The notes under the pieces are model-generated. The model saw only the letters and a program-made list of their open reading frames with translations, was not told where the DNA came from and made no database searches. A program made the position numbers and the translations under genes. A DNA stretch of 64,000 nucleotides from Hofstenia miamia (Eukaryota > Xenacoelomorpha > Acoela), in NCBI GenBank assembly GCA_004352715.1, contig SCFE01000119.1:892113-956112 (forward strand), written 5' to 3'. Shown piece after piece: positions 1 to 11,399 of this stretch. Numbering within the stretch: the first letter of the stretch is position 1; each line of letters opens with the position of its first letter.

Positions 1-430
1 TATTACAATAACTAATATTGACTAAAATTACTTCTTGGTTTATTTTTAGTTCTATCCATAAGCTTTCAAAATTTTTATTTCTTTTATTTATATCCATTCT
101 TAGTTTCGGCAAATATTTCTTGAGTACTAATAATAAAACCCCACCACCTCTAAGTTTGTCAGATTTGTTTAGATTTCTATCATTTCTGAATATATTGAAA
201 TCTTCTTTAAAAATGGGTATTGTATCATTGTATTTCAACCATGTTTCTGTGATTCCAAAAATTGTATTATTATCGAAGTTTTCCATTAGATCATGTATTT
301 TTTCAAATTTGTTTCGAATACATTGAAAATTAATGTTAACGTATTTAGGACTTTGGTTGTAGTGTAATAATGTGCTTTCTAAATGATTAATTGAAAGACA
401 TCGTGAATTATTATTCAAACAGTTTTTTTC
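1..430 (-). pseudogene. LINE ORF2, N-terminal part of the apurinic endonuclease domain (partial)
   Basis: Translated on the minus strand, this stretch gives a YVNINFQCIRNK segment, then FGITETWLKYND, then GGGVLLLV. These match the start of LINE endonucleases (NxxSIRNK, xxxTETWL, GGGVxxxV). The E of TETWL corresponds to a metal-binding catalytic glutamate of the exonuclease/endonuclease/phosphatase fold. The domain nicks target DNA to prime reverse transcription. The gene continues beyond base 1. A plus-strand ORF at 18-326 is only the shadow of this segment. Confidence 0.75.
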
Positions 431-502
431 ATCAAAATATTTTTTGCATTTGGTATATCGAGCAGTGTGGACTAAATGCATTATGAACTTAAGAGTTCTT
501 AA

Positions 503-1295
503 TCAATTAATGCATTTGTGAATGCTCTTAGTATCTTTGTTTTTACAATTTTTGTAATTGTGATTTTCTGTACAATACATGCAACAAATATCATCACATT
601 TACAAGTCTTTATAGAATGACCATAGGCTCCACATGAACTGCACATTCTTATGTAGTGATGATCACTTATAGGGATGATACTTAAACCATTTTTTTGTTT
701 ATCATTGTATTGTTTGAGGTTATTTACGTTTGAAAAAATAATAGTTAATTCCTCAGTACAAAAATTTTTTAGAATAGGATTAGAGTCGTACGTTGACTTT
801 GAAGTTGTTAATAGCTTCAATATCTTCGTACAATGGTATTTTCGATAACTTAAGCTTAGGCAAAAATGTACTCGATTTTTTTTATATTAATGCCTTTTAT
901 TTTTCCCAATTCCTCCATTGTTTTTTCTGCCTTTTCTTCGGATTGGTAAAAAAACAATATTTTTTTTAATGCAATTGCTTAATCAATAGGAGACATTTCC
1001 AATTTTTTGATGGATTTTTCAATGCATTCCTTTTCATTTAAAGAACTATTTTTATTTTTTAGTGTTTTGTTTGAAATTATGAGTTTTGGGGTAATATATT
1101 TCTCATCTTTAAGTTAAGTTAAGAAATTTTGCTTAATCTTTGCAATAAAACAGTTATAGTCTAATTTGTTCTTACTGTTAATATTTAAGCCATTTATATA
1201 ATGTTCAAGATCAGTAAATGAATTTAAGAGATTAGTTATTTTTGATTCTTGATTATTACTGAGCTTAGAAACATCTGGATATAATGACATCATTC
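503..1295 (-). pseudogene. LINE ORF1 (gag-like) with paired CCHC/CCHC-like zinc knuckles, broken
   Basis: The intact C-terminal piece (820-503) has 105 codons and carries a run of Cys/His pairs: CSSCGAYGHSIKTC followed by CCMYCTENHNYKNC. These are two zinc knuckles of the kind that end LINE ORF1 (nucleic-acid binding) proteins. Upstream, from a Met near 1295, Lys/Asn-rich coding sequence can be followed but with in-frame stops near 1115 and 985 and a frame change near 850. This RNA-binding protein would coat the LINE transcript. Clade within LINEs is not determined. Confidence 0.7.
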
Positions 1296-1669
1296 AGATG
1301 TATACAAAGTTTATTATAGAAATTCAAAAATGCGTTTCTTAAAAAGTTAACAGCAACTTACGTGGGATTTTTTCATTTGCATAGCATAACAAAATGATAT
1401 TTGTAATGTAGCAACAATTGAATTTTTAAAAAAATACACTTATCATTTTAGGGGCGATTTGAAATATATGATCATAAACAATGAATTTCTAAAACTTTAT
1501 TTGTAAATAGGAATTTGACTGTGAAGCTTTTCAAAACAAGTGTTTAAATCTGAATTTCAACAAAGCAATCATGGCAATTTTATGCCGTAGGTAGAAATCG
1601 AATAGATTTTTGTGGTTACCTAGTGTGCTCATACTTTTTGGACAATTGGAGATGTACTCCAAGCGAAAA

Positions 1670-1775
1670 CCTCAAGGCAAGTTGGTTAATTGGTGGTCTA
1701 CTCTATTTCTATGAAGAAGATGCCTCAAGGCAAGTTGGTTAATTGGTGGTCTACTCTATTTCTATGAAGAAGATG
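1670..1775. repeat. Perfect 53-bp tandem duplication
   Basis: The unit beginning cctcaaggcaagttggttaa and ending tctatgaagaagatg occurs at 1670-1722 and again, without mismatch, at 1723-1775. A short ORF (1743-1952) starts inside it but resembles nothing known. Confidence 0.95.
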
Positions 1776-1952
1776 AAGGCATTTAGCAGAAAATCACTTG
1801 AAATTCCACTGAAACCTCTTACTGCAATAAGATTAAATACTACTTTGCATCACAATTTATATGAAAATAAGAACCACTCTATATGCAAGTTTTATGAGAG
1901 AATTTTTGCATCAGCATTACTTGCGTATGTGCTGTCTTCCATTGGCGACTAG

Positions 1953-4079
1953 AAATATTGTCAGTTTTGTATTTGTATAGTTGGCTAGGTTTGTAGCCAT
2001 TTAATAAGCATATTTTTGCTAAGAGTTCAAGCATAATAGAAGAAAATTTCATTGAAAGGTCGATTTAAACGTCAACTGACATTCTTGTCCAATAATCTTT
2101 TGATTCAGAAGAGAATTTAAAGTTTGTGTATAATAATTAAAATTTATTACGTATAGTTTTCTGTGCAATTCTTTTGGCAGTACTCATTAAAGATTTGAGT
2201 TCACAAGAATGCCATACTATTAGGACGAGCATGATTATCATATCTTTTAAATGAGTTTGGACAAAGATGATTAGACTTGCTGTATTTACAAATATGCGTA
2301 ATCTAAACTTGATATCATTTATACTCTTTGGAGGAGGGAATTTCCACTATAAAGATAAAATTCATTGATGAAACAATGCCTCTGAGTTTTGTGAAATTAC
2401 AAATATGACGAAAACTGATTGTTTTTTCTTATGGCAGAATGCATGCCCCCTCCCCTCCTTTTCTTCTTTGGGTGAGGCACTGTATATAGCATCAAGTTAA
2501 TACAATTATTTAAAAAATATTCAGATATTTAATCTTCTTCATGTCAATAGCCTGAAAATTTTGTAAAACAGAAACCATGATGAAATTGTTATCGCCAAGG
2601 GTGATGTAAATAAGGTTCTAGACAGACAACAATGTCTTCAGTTAATGGGTTACTGAAAAAGAAATTCCATTGTCAAGTTGTGAGCTGAGGACAAAAACTT
2701 GAGGGGAAATAACGTGAGGTTTCACATTGCACAAATGATTTATAGAGTTAAAAAGTTTGTTTTTTATTCATTCATTTTACATTTTTATGCAATTCATTGA
2801 GTTGGCATATTGGCCTGCATAAATTGCTTTAAAGAAATATCCTTAGAATATTGCATGAGGTTTTGGATTCTTACAGAAAATATAAATTATAAATATTTGA
2901 AATTATAGTAAGTTAATAGGCCATCTTCTCAAAATTTACTAAGTAATCATCAACGAGTATATCAATAGTATATCATAATTTACTAGAAATGTTTTTGTCA
3001 CTAACTATTTTGATTTTTACTCAAAAATTTGAAATTTGCAAATCACAGTTCAAATGAGTCAAGGGTCACATTTACTCCTGATAAAACAGGTCATAACTGC
3101 ATGCTCCAAATTAGTTTCCTTTTGTGTTCTAAACTTATAATCCAACTATGTTTATATTAAAATAGCACACATAATTTTCACTGAAATCAATTCTGAAATT
3201 TCTTCTATTTTTTAATGTTTTAGATAATGCAATATATTAAATCGATACATGAAATGAGGAAGTAATCACAAATCTTTTTTGTATGTCTTTGTATGTATTT
3301 TATGCATGTCTTTGTTTATATTTATTGTTCAGAACGTTTGTGTGTTAGCACATACTTTATATTAATTACATGTATTTCATGTGTGTGACTATATTAGATG
3401 ACTCAAAATCTCATTTTCATCACAAAAAATTTCATTGAAAAAGTGTGTGCAGTGAAAATGGTGTGAATGGTCTTGTTCCAAAAAACCAAATCTGTAGTTA
3501 GATACAACCATGGCCTTCATGTGTATAATAGATGAATAAATGTAAATAGAATTTTACATGTTAATAAAACATGTGTTTGAAAAACACAATTTTTTCTATT
3601 GAAATGTCCTAAAGCTCTCTACTAAAATGCTAAGTTCATATGATATATGGCGACTCTACATTACACTATGACCTTTGACTTCTGTCAGCTCACTGATATT
3701 GAGAGAGGTGTTGTAATGCCATCTAAGGGTGAAATCATTTAAATTACTTAATCATTTTTATTAGCTGACAGACGTTGAGTGATTACTCACAAATATAGGT
3801 TTTTGAGTGACTATTTTTATTCGTTTCTACACTGAATCATTAGTTTTGCAATATTTATTTATTCAAAGAGAGATTTTATCTACATATGCATGTAGCTACC
3901 TACAGAAAGTAGAACCACTGAAAAATTAAAATCATTTAAAAAGCTTAAAAAATCTTCCTCAATGAACAATATATTTCTGATAAATCATGGCTAGGATACA
4001 CATTTTATAACAATGACTATACCATAACTCGGTATTAAAATACTATTGTAGTAATATATCAATAGCCTGAAAGATTTTT
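1953..4079. other. Non-coding AT-rich stretch, no gene seen
   Basis: Stops are frequent in all frames and no conserved motif was recognised. It holds only A/T-rich unique-looking sequence. Confidence 0.6.
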
Positions 4080-5250
4080 TTTGGAATTTATGTGATTTGT
4101 AACCCTCTGGTCAAAAAGTAAGTTTCCATTTCCACGTAGTAAACAATAAATGATTCAATAAAGTTTATATTAATATCAAATACAAAAGCAGCTATAAACT
4201 ATTCGACAAAACAATGCGATATTTCCTAACTTGCAATTTGCCGAAGTGAAACATTAAATGGATTGTTGATTTTTTCAATTGTCGAGAAGGACTGACCGCG
4301 TATCGACTCCTTGATTTTGGGGAAGAGAAAGAAGTCGTAAGGAGCAAGGTCGGGAGAATACGGTGGATGAGGCACTATGACCCACTCTTGTCGATTCAAG
4401 TAATCTTGCACAATTAGGCATCGATGTGCTGAAGCACTGTCATCATGGAAAAATATGTGTTGATTTTTGCAATTTCTCATCAAACTAGGACGTAATCGTC
4501 GAACGAGCACATCTTTGTAATATTCGCCATTGACACATTTGCCAGTTGGAGCAGCGGTGTTGAGCAGAAAACCACTTTTGTCAAAAAAGACAATTTGCAT
4601 AGACTTTGTTGATGATTGTTTTTGCAAGACTTTTTTTAGTCACTCTACTCTGCTGACTGTTGCTTCAGAAGAGGATCCTTACTGTAAACCCACGTTTCGT
4701 AACAATCGGACTAAAAAACATTGATCTGCCCGGCAGTGCTGCAAATTGGTTCGGCAGAGTTGGATGCGCATGTTTTTTGTTCGTCTGACAAAAAGTGTGG
4801 TACCCACTTTGCACGTTTCTTTGATTTGTGCAATATCTGAGTCAGAATCGTATACATCGTACCATGAGAAACACCAACTTGTTCTGCCAGCTTATCAATT
4901 CTGCATCGATTGTCTTCCTCCAAGAGTTGTTGTGTTCTGGTCATATTGACATCTGTTGTTGCCTCGATTGGTCATCCACCACGCTGTTCATCATGCAAAT
5001 CAACTCTTCTTCCTACAATCTCTCTGGCCCATTTTCTTACTGATTGGATAGATGGCGCATTTTCTCTCATAACGTTGCATAGCTGTTGATGAATATTTGT
5101 CGTATCACAATGTGAGTAATAAAGAAATTTGATAATGACGTGAGTGTCATATCTTGAATAATTGCTTTTAAATGCATTCATCGTGGAAAGAATAATTATG
5201 CTATCTAAAATGTTTGCATGCATGTAATTATATATATTTCTGTCAACCAA
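4080..5250 (-). pseudogene. Mariner-type transposase relic (HTH plus DD34D-like catalytic part), broken
   Basis: From 5250 down to about 4226 the minus strand encodes a mariner transposase in three pieces. First is an N-terminal HTH region (IHQQLCNVMRENAPSIQSVR and VRKWAREI). Next is the second HTH with LAEQVGVSHGTMYTIL and WVPHFLSDEQK. Last is the catalytic part with FFDKSG, NGEYYKDVL, the FFHDD block and HPPYSPDLAPYDFFLFP. The distance from the second Asp of HDD to the Asp of APYD is 34 residues, as in mariner DD34D enzymes. Breaks: an in-frame TGA after the first HTH (near 4972), a stop and frame change around 4711, and a damaged first catalytic motif (DCYETWVY instead of GDETW). No intact inverted repeats were found at the ends. 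Confidence 0.85.
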
Positions 5251-5355
5251 TCAAAAATCACATTAACCTTCAAAATATAAAATAACCGAAGCATGCATTT
5301 GAGCATGCAGGCACACATGTACACCGAAACTTACTTATTGACTTAACCACATATA

Positions 5356-5640
5356 TACAGGGTGCCCAGCAAAAAGTCAAGAAATTTGCTAACTCTTTCA
5401 AAATCGCTTTATTAAATTAATAAACATAACTAACTGATTAACATTAAACTTTTTAATGTTTTATTGAATATTACAATGAAAGAGTTCAGAGGAAATGTTC
5501 GAAATGTGAACCATCACTGTCATAACAAGATTGGAGTCTTAGAGAGGCCCCATGTCGAGTTTTCTGTTTTAAAAAGTACAATTACTTCGCGCTGAAAATC
5601 GGTCACTTGCTCAGAAGTCATAATTAATGCTTATGAAATT
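5356..5640 (-). mobile_element. 3' end of a second mariner/IS630-type element
   Basis: The outer edge reads tacagggtgcccagcaaaaa, a TIR-like end typical of Tc1/mariner/IS630 elements. Reading inward on the minus strand, the last codons give SDGSHFEHFL and a stop, resembling the conserved C-terminus (GGHIEH) of such transposases. Only the 3' end is preserved, next to but apparently separate from the mariner at 4080-5250. Confidence 0.5.
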
Positions 5641-6132
5641 ATTTCTAAATGAAGCATTGAATAAAACAAAAATGATTTAATCAAGTTAGAATGTTCTGTG
5701 AATTTATTGACGCTATTCAGATAAATTACATTGCCCAACACTGAAGTTTATAGTAAAATAAAAATATGCCTATTAAGTAGAGTTCATTGTACCGATTCTA
5801 AAAATGTATACTTTCCATAGTCTCAGACAACTAGATTTTTCTCTATCTCTAATTTTATGTTTTTATTTAATCAGATTTAGTTCAGTGGACGCATGTTACA
5901 TATCAGCATTATAAGAATGAAGTAATTTAGTGTTTTTAAATAATTACTTCATCAAAAATTATTTGGTGTCATTTGCAGCTTTTTAAATTAAATTTAGTTG
6001 CAGCTAATGTGTCGGCCTCACTCGCGTAGATGAGCTCATTAAAGACAACAAAATAAATGAATCGTTAGCTTTGGTGCCACAACTCCCTCCGTTGTCTCAT
6101 TATTTTACTTTCACTGATAGTTTTGAGAATTA
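5641..6132. other. Spacer, no gene seen
   Basis: AT-rich sequence before the start of the transposon-associated gene relic. Nothing recognisable. Confidence 0.5.
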
Positions 6133-6830
6133 ATGGTGCACCGATCGTGTCTTACAGATCCAAATAAATTTTGCTATACATGTGGAGATTTCATTTTCAG
6201 AGGTGATGATGTCCGCATTTCAGCTCTGATACGACACAGATATTTGGACTATTTCAAAATAGCACTTTCGAAACCAGCACAAAGCTTTTGCTACTCATTT
6301 TATGTGCAAAGGCTGAAATTCAAACTTGTCTTCATGGGTAACAGGCAATTTGAAAATACTGCAATTTTCTATACCAATGTCATGGCGTGAAAAAACAGAT
6401 CATTTAAATGACTGCTACTTTTGCATGGTGAAGGTGTCAGGATACAGCAAAAAAACAGCTAAAAACATTCAATATCCCAACTTAGCTTCCGCTATTAGAC
6501 CTCTTCCTTTCACAGACTGCAATGAAATCCCTGTAACAAGCTAATCTTCCTTGGAAATGGAAAGCAATTCGACGGTAGAGTGCTTCTAGATCAAAAATTG
6601 TGCAGAATGGACGAGCGATCTTCAAATGAACCTACACAGATTGATCAGTCACAGCTTGATGCTCTCGTTAGGAGTCTGCATTTTTCTAAAGATTATTCAT
6701 ACATCATGTCCAGGATGCTTAAAACTTGTGGCGTTCTAAAACCAGATACCCAAATTACAGTGTACAGGCATCGCAAAGAAAAATGTATTCCGTACTTTTC
6801 TTTCAATGAAACGTGGAAAATGGTTTATTA

Positions 6831-6838
6831 CTCTGACC
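6831..6838. repeat. Left target-site duplication of the P element (CTCTGACC)
   Basis: Identical to 11144-11151 on the other side of the element. Confidence 0.92.
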
Positions 6839-7010
6839 CAAGGGCTTCCAAATACAGGGCTGCTCGCTTGAGAAACCGGGAGGTGTTCAGGAAGGCCTAT
6901 TAGATTTTTATGAAACTTTGTTATCTAGAGTAGTTTTTGATGCTGAATTCAAAAATGAACTTAATTTTTTGACTTAAGGTCTATGTTGAGAGGTACCGGC
7001 TGATACTCAA
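6839..7010 (+). repeat. Left terminal inverted repeat of the P element (~172 bp)
   Basis: Pairs with 10972-11143 in inverse orientation with roughly ten differences. The inner edge ends ...ccggctgatactcaaaa in both arms. Confidence 0.9.
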
Positions 7011-7410
7011 AATATTCAAAATATTAATTATTGTTAATTATTAGGTATTGTAATCTACATGTATTCAAACAGCTATATTATATCTTAAAACTAAATACAT
7101 CCCTAAATACTTTTTTGTTAGGCATTAGGTAAAAGAAATGCAATCTTGTGTTAGAATAGGCAATTACACATATACACCTTCATCACACGTGTGGAATTGA
7201 TTGGTTGATGGGCAATGGTTTGTCGAGTGAACAGCACTTACTCATCAGTTTATTATGAACGATTCAACTGCAATTATACATGCTAAGTAAAGATTCGCTT
7301 CAATAAACGGTAATTTTTAATTGACTTTATATTAGAAAAATGTAAACATGTATTGAGAATGATGTATTATCTAAAAGATATAGTACAAAATGTTTACACT
7401 AAATTATCTA

Positions 7411-9690
7411 TTAAGCAAACTTTGCTGTTTTCTGGGGAATAGTTACAACAGTTTCTTTCAATTTTTTTATAAATTGATTATTATAAACATTACATAGGAT
7501 AGAAAACAGCTTTTTCTTTGTACTATTCTGGAGAAATGGCAAGAGATCAAAATTTTCGCACGCAGTCTCAAATAATAAAACAGAGTAATTTCTACAGCAA
7601 CTTTTTCTTTTCTTTAAATATGTAATAACATAAAGTAGCTGTTTGAAATATTTCATTGGATGATGTACATGAATTACCTCGATTTAGTGCTTCTATCCAT
7701 TCTGTATATTTTTCCTCAATGTCATTACCAATTAAAAATTCTGCAATATCCTCACTGATTTCTGGGAGCTTTAATATTTTGAATACTGCATAACCAGCTA
7801 TATAGCATAAAATTTGATATTCATTATCAGTAAATTTGTGATTGTCTGAAAAGCTGAATGAATCAATTTCATCAATATCTTCGCTGTAATCACTTTTACA
7901 TTCAAAGCAAATAAATTTCTTGTTAGTTTCTTCGGAAAAATTTGTAATTCCATACTTTGAAAGCATTGATAAAGTCTTAATCCATGACGCATTGAGAACG
8001 TCTGCAACATGAATATAATATCGTCCACCACAAGCTTGACGATATTTCCCAAATTCCTTTTCAAGTTCATCACTTTGAAAATGGCCTAGACATACATAAT
8101 CCATTTTTTCCCTTTTAGTAAGTACTTAGTTATACCTTTCAATGCCATCAATGTATTGTGTGTTGCCATTGACGTCTCTTTTGTCAAGTTATGTAATCTC
8201 TTGCCTTTATTTTGCATGTCTTTTATTCTTTTTGCAAATAATTCTAAAAAATTAAGTCGTTCGTCATTAACTTCTCTCAGTTCGGACGCATCTGATAAAT
8301 TTAATCTTTTTCTAAGGTACGGTTTTTTCACATTTATAATGTTCCACATTTTTGCAACATGCTCAATAAATTGTGCTGTCGCATTATATCCCTTTCTTTC
8401 TAAAGCTTTACATGTTCTTATATCAAAAACTTCTAATGCTAATTTGACGGATTGCATTTCAATTTTCTTAGGATACACACTGGAATACGTAAGTTTTGAT
8501 GACTAAGTGTTTCATTACATTCATCATTAAAGAGGTTTACGATGTCTTGCAATTTTACGCTACAAAGACCAGCTTCTGTTACATAGTTGAGTGGTTGGCT
8601 GCATTCAGCATAAAAATTATTTCTTATGCATTTTAAGAGGTGTGGCATATCATTCAATAAAAAGAATGACTCCTTAACATTAGTAATTGGATGAGTGACA
8701 ATAGATTCTTCTTCTGCATTAATTGATCGAATCTGATCGAAAAACGCTTGATTAACTTTATTGTTATCTACACACACGGCAATGCAATTGAAATTTAATT
8801 TATGAAGTATGGTAATAGTTTCACAGAAAAGATCATACTGAAATAATGAATTCAACTTACAAATTGGAGAAAGACGTACAACAAATCTCGGTTCACTATT
8901 CAAGAATTTCACCATTATTGCTAAAATGGTTTTTGCCTTTGCATTTGGAACATCTTCAGAATAACCAATAAGATGCCCACCGCGATATATGATAAGAGGT
9001 TGAACATATATTTCGTCAATCATCATTATACAATTCATTTGATTATCTTTAAGAACATTGTTTGTAGACAATGTTTTTAAAATATTATTCGGATTTCGCA
9101 TGCGCAAAAGATAACGCCGAATTTGAGCCGGAGAATGTAAAATAACGTAATTTGAAACTACTTTAAATGCTGATCTGGAACAACAATAAATGTGTAGCAA
9201 AATCATGATCAATTCACTTGTGTATCTGCAACCATGAGTTGGTAAATTCAATAATAGTAATTGCTCTTTTAAAAATTTAAAATCATCAATTTCTTCAATA
9301 AAATTACAGGCATCCTGAGCAAGATATCGTTTTTCCAAATTATAATTTTCTAAGAACTTTATCACTTCATGTAGTTGTGACCACCATTGTAAATTGTGGT
9401 GACGGCCAAGCAAATGCGACGCTTTTGTAGAAATGCTCCTCGCGAATACTTTCGCATGGATTTCTAAAGGATAGTTACCAGCAATACTGCTTATGCTTTT
9501 TGTTTGAGTTTTTGTAAAAATAGCAGAGTATGCATATATCATGACTTCATCGTCACATATGCTTACATTTATAGTTGGAATGTCAGATGTTTTCATACTA
9601 ATTAAAGAACGGAAAGTATTAAAATCCGAAATTGCATCTAAGCTTTTAAATTCAGTAAGTTCATCTTTTTTACATATAGGTGCGCTTCTC
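7411..9690 (-). pseudogene. P-element/THAP9-like transposase, catalytic part with three frameshifts
   Basis: The minus strand is open from about 9690 (PICKKDELTEFK...) to 8439, then continues in other frames 8478-8086, 8104-7592 and 7656-7411. It shows the THAP9/P transposase blocks. CRYTSELIMILLHIYCCSRS and SPAQIRRYLLRM come first. MMIDEIYVQPLIIYRGGHLIG (first catalytic Asp region) follows, then ICKLNSLFQYDLF and VCVDNNKVNQAFF. The C-terminal part has KETSMATHNTLMALKGITKY, FGKYRQACGGRYYI and LCYIAGYAVFKILKL. The three frame changes fall at homopolymer runs near 8470, 8100 and 7610. They could be sequencing errors or early decay. The protein would cut and rejoin the element using GTP as cofactor, as known for P transposase. 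Confidence 0.85.
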
Positions 9691-10031
9691 CTCCTTTAGG
9701 TCTTTCTTTGTAAGCATGATTTTGGTATGGTTTTGGAAAATATTGATGGGGGAGAATTTGGCCTAAGAATAATTAAATTAGCAAAGCATTTCACTATATT
9801 TATACATGAATATACACTAGGTACATTACACTGAATTGAATCAATATTTTAAATTAAAATCTACTATTTAAGTGTAGTACANAGGTTGCAGCTCCTTCAT
9901 GATACCCCCACCTGTGAGTGGATAATATTCATGATGGAAGGGGACTGGAAATCTGTTATTCATAACATTTCCTAATTGAAGTATAATATAAGTTTTTTGT
10001 TATCATTAAATAATGACCAGTTCAACATTAC

Positions 10032-10225
10032 CTTTTGCGTGGATTTCCAGGCCAATGTCCATTGCAGATAAAAACGTTCTTTGGAAGGCTTTCTCGAAGG
10101 TTCGGTATTGCCCTCAAATACTCTTCTTTCAAGTCAGGATTTTCTGGTAATTTAAAAACTTGAATGTACTTCCTTGTTGATGTATAATTTGATTTGCATT
10201 TGTAAATACTGCATTTATTTGGCAT
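10032..10225 (-). CDS. THAP zinc-finger exon of the P-type transposase
   Basis: About 65 codons from MPNKCSIYKC. A THAP domain is visible: Cys-x4-Cys near the start, hydrophobic VFKLPENPDLKEEYLRAI in the middle and a closing CNGHW (C-x2-H), the C2CH zinc signature. THAP domains are the sequence-specific DNA-binding part of P-type transposases and bind subterminal sites. The exon ends at a good donor (AAAAG|GTAATG, 10031-10026), so it should be spliced to the catalytic exon starting near 9690. An upstream in-frame Met at 10273 exists, but MPNKC is the usual THAP start. Confidence 0.85.
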
Positions 10226-10535
10226 TCTAAAACAATGTACATCATATAGTAACTGTTCTATTGCTTTATTCATGCAGTATAACGTAATTAGAGAACCATA
10301 ACATGAACGAGCTCTCTGTAATTGTAAAGCTAATAGCTAAAACACATTGGGAAGCACTTTTCCGGAAAGACTTCAGTTCTTTGAAATTATTTATTTGAAA
10401 TATATAAACGACCAGACTAGAAGTGAACTGAAATTTTTGTGATAAAATTGTATTACATAGAATTATTAGGCATTAATAAACGTAAAAACAAAATTTAACA
10501 TCAATAACAGTGTCGCATAATGATTGCAACTGACC

Positions 10536-10544
10536 TCACAATAC

Positions 10545-10578
<34 letters not shown>

Positions 10579-10832
10579 NNNNNNNNNNNNNNNNNNNNNN
10601 NNNNNNNNNNNNNNNNNNNNNNNNNNNNNNNNNNNNNNNNNNNNNNNNNNNNNNNNNNNNNNNNNNNNNNNNNNNNNNNNNNNNNNNNNNNNNNNNNNNN
10701 NNNNNNNNNNNNNNNNNNNNNNNNNNNNNNNNNNNNNNNNNNNNNNNNNNNNNNNNNNNNNNNNNNNNNNNNNNNNNNNNNNNNNNNNNNNNNNNNNNNN
10801 NNNNNNNNNNNNNNNNNNNNNNNNNNNNNNNN

Positions 10833-10862
<30 letters not shown>
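10536..10862. repeat. (TA)n microsatellite enclosing a 254-N gap
   Basis: TA runs at about 10550-10578 and 10833-10862 flank N 10579-10832. The apparent ORFs across this are artefacts of the gap. Confidence 0.95.
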
Positions 10863-10866
<4 letters not shown>

Positions 10867-10971
10867 AAATGTGAGAGTACAGATGTAATTTTGGAATATA
10901 ATAATGTGCAAAGGTTTTGTTTGAAGGAATAACAATATTTAATTTATCACAAGAAATATTTGCGAAACTTT

Positions 10972-11143
10972 TGAGTATCAGCCGGTACCTGTCAACATAG
11001 ACCTTTAAATCAAAAAATTAAGTGCGCTTTCGAATCCAGCATTAAAAACTACTCTAGATAACAAAGTTTCATAAAAATCTAATAGGCCTTCCTGAACACC
11101 TCCCGGTTTCTCAAGTGAGCAGCCCTGTATTTAGAAGCCCTTG
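10972..11143 (-). repeat. Right terminal inverted repeat of the P element (~172 bp)
   Basis: Inverse copy of 6839-7010. It carries clustered differences at its centre (around 11020-11035), but the outermost 10 bases are identical to the left arm. Confidence 0.9.
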
Positions 11144-11151
11144 CTCTGACC
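11144..11151. repeat. Right target-site duplication of the P element (CTCTGACC)
   Basis: Identical to 6831-6838. Removing the element plus one octamer restores an in-frame continuation of the interrupted gene (…YSD then LNSLFQALG). Confidence 0.92.
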
Positions 11152-11399
11152 TCAACAGTTTGTTTCAGGCACTTGGAATAAACTCAGATATAAGGATCGA
11201 TTGGTGGCTATTTTTTGGCAAAAAGTCTAGCAGAAAGCTCTAAAGTGATCAAATCTATGTTGCAACTGATTCATTACGAGATATCAATGGAATGTTGGAG
11301 GAGATTTAAAAATTATTGCCTTATTGACTGGGCTCCAACTAGGCTATGTAAAACATGGGTGCTTTTTTTAACCGGTCTTGATCCCAACACCATGTTCGA

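Larger units (their letters stand above)
1..1300 (-). mobile_element. Non-LTR retrotransposon (LINE), ORF1 plus start of ORF2, runs off the left edge
   Basis: Read on the minus strand, a gag-like ORF1 with zinc knuckles (about 1295 down to 503) is followed by the beginning of an ORF2 with an APE-type endonuclease (about 430 down to 1). That order is the classic layout of I/Jockey/CR1-type LINEs. The reverse transcriptase would lie beyond the left edge. The copy carries several frameshifts and stops in ORF1, so it is probably inactive. The strongly A/T-biased codons match the surrounding DNA, suggesting long residence. Confidence 0.8.
6839..11143 (-). mobile_element. P-superfamily DNA transposon with long TIRs and 8-bp target-site duplication
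   Basis: The element starts CAAGGGCTTCCAAATACAGG at 6839. It ends with the inverted complement (ctgtatttagaagcccttg) at 11143. The octamer CTCTGACC lies immediately outside on both sides (6831-6838 and 11144-11151). An 8-bp duplication and a CA-initial TIR fit P elements. The cargo on the minus strand is a THAP domain exon (10032-10225) and a THAP9/P-type transposase (about 9690-7411). Total length is 4.3 kb including a 254-N gap inside an AT microsatellite. It is the best-preserved mobile element in the window apart from the Tc1 at 53664. Confidence 0.92.

Noticed and set aside
18-326. Plus-strand ORF of 102 codons
   Set aside because: Low-complexity shadow of the LINE endonuclease on the opposite strand.
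10501-10935. ORFs with IYIYIY repeats across the N run
   Set aside because: Translated (TA)n microsatellite and gap, not coding.
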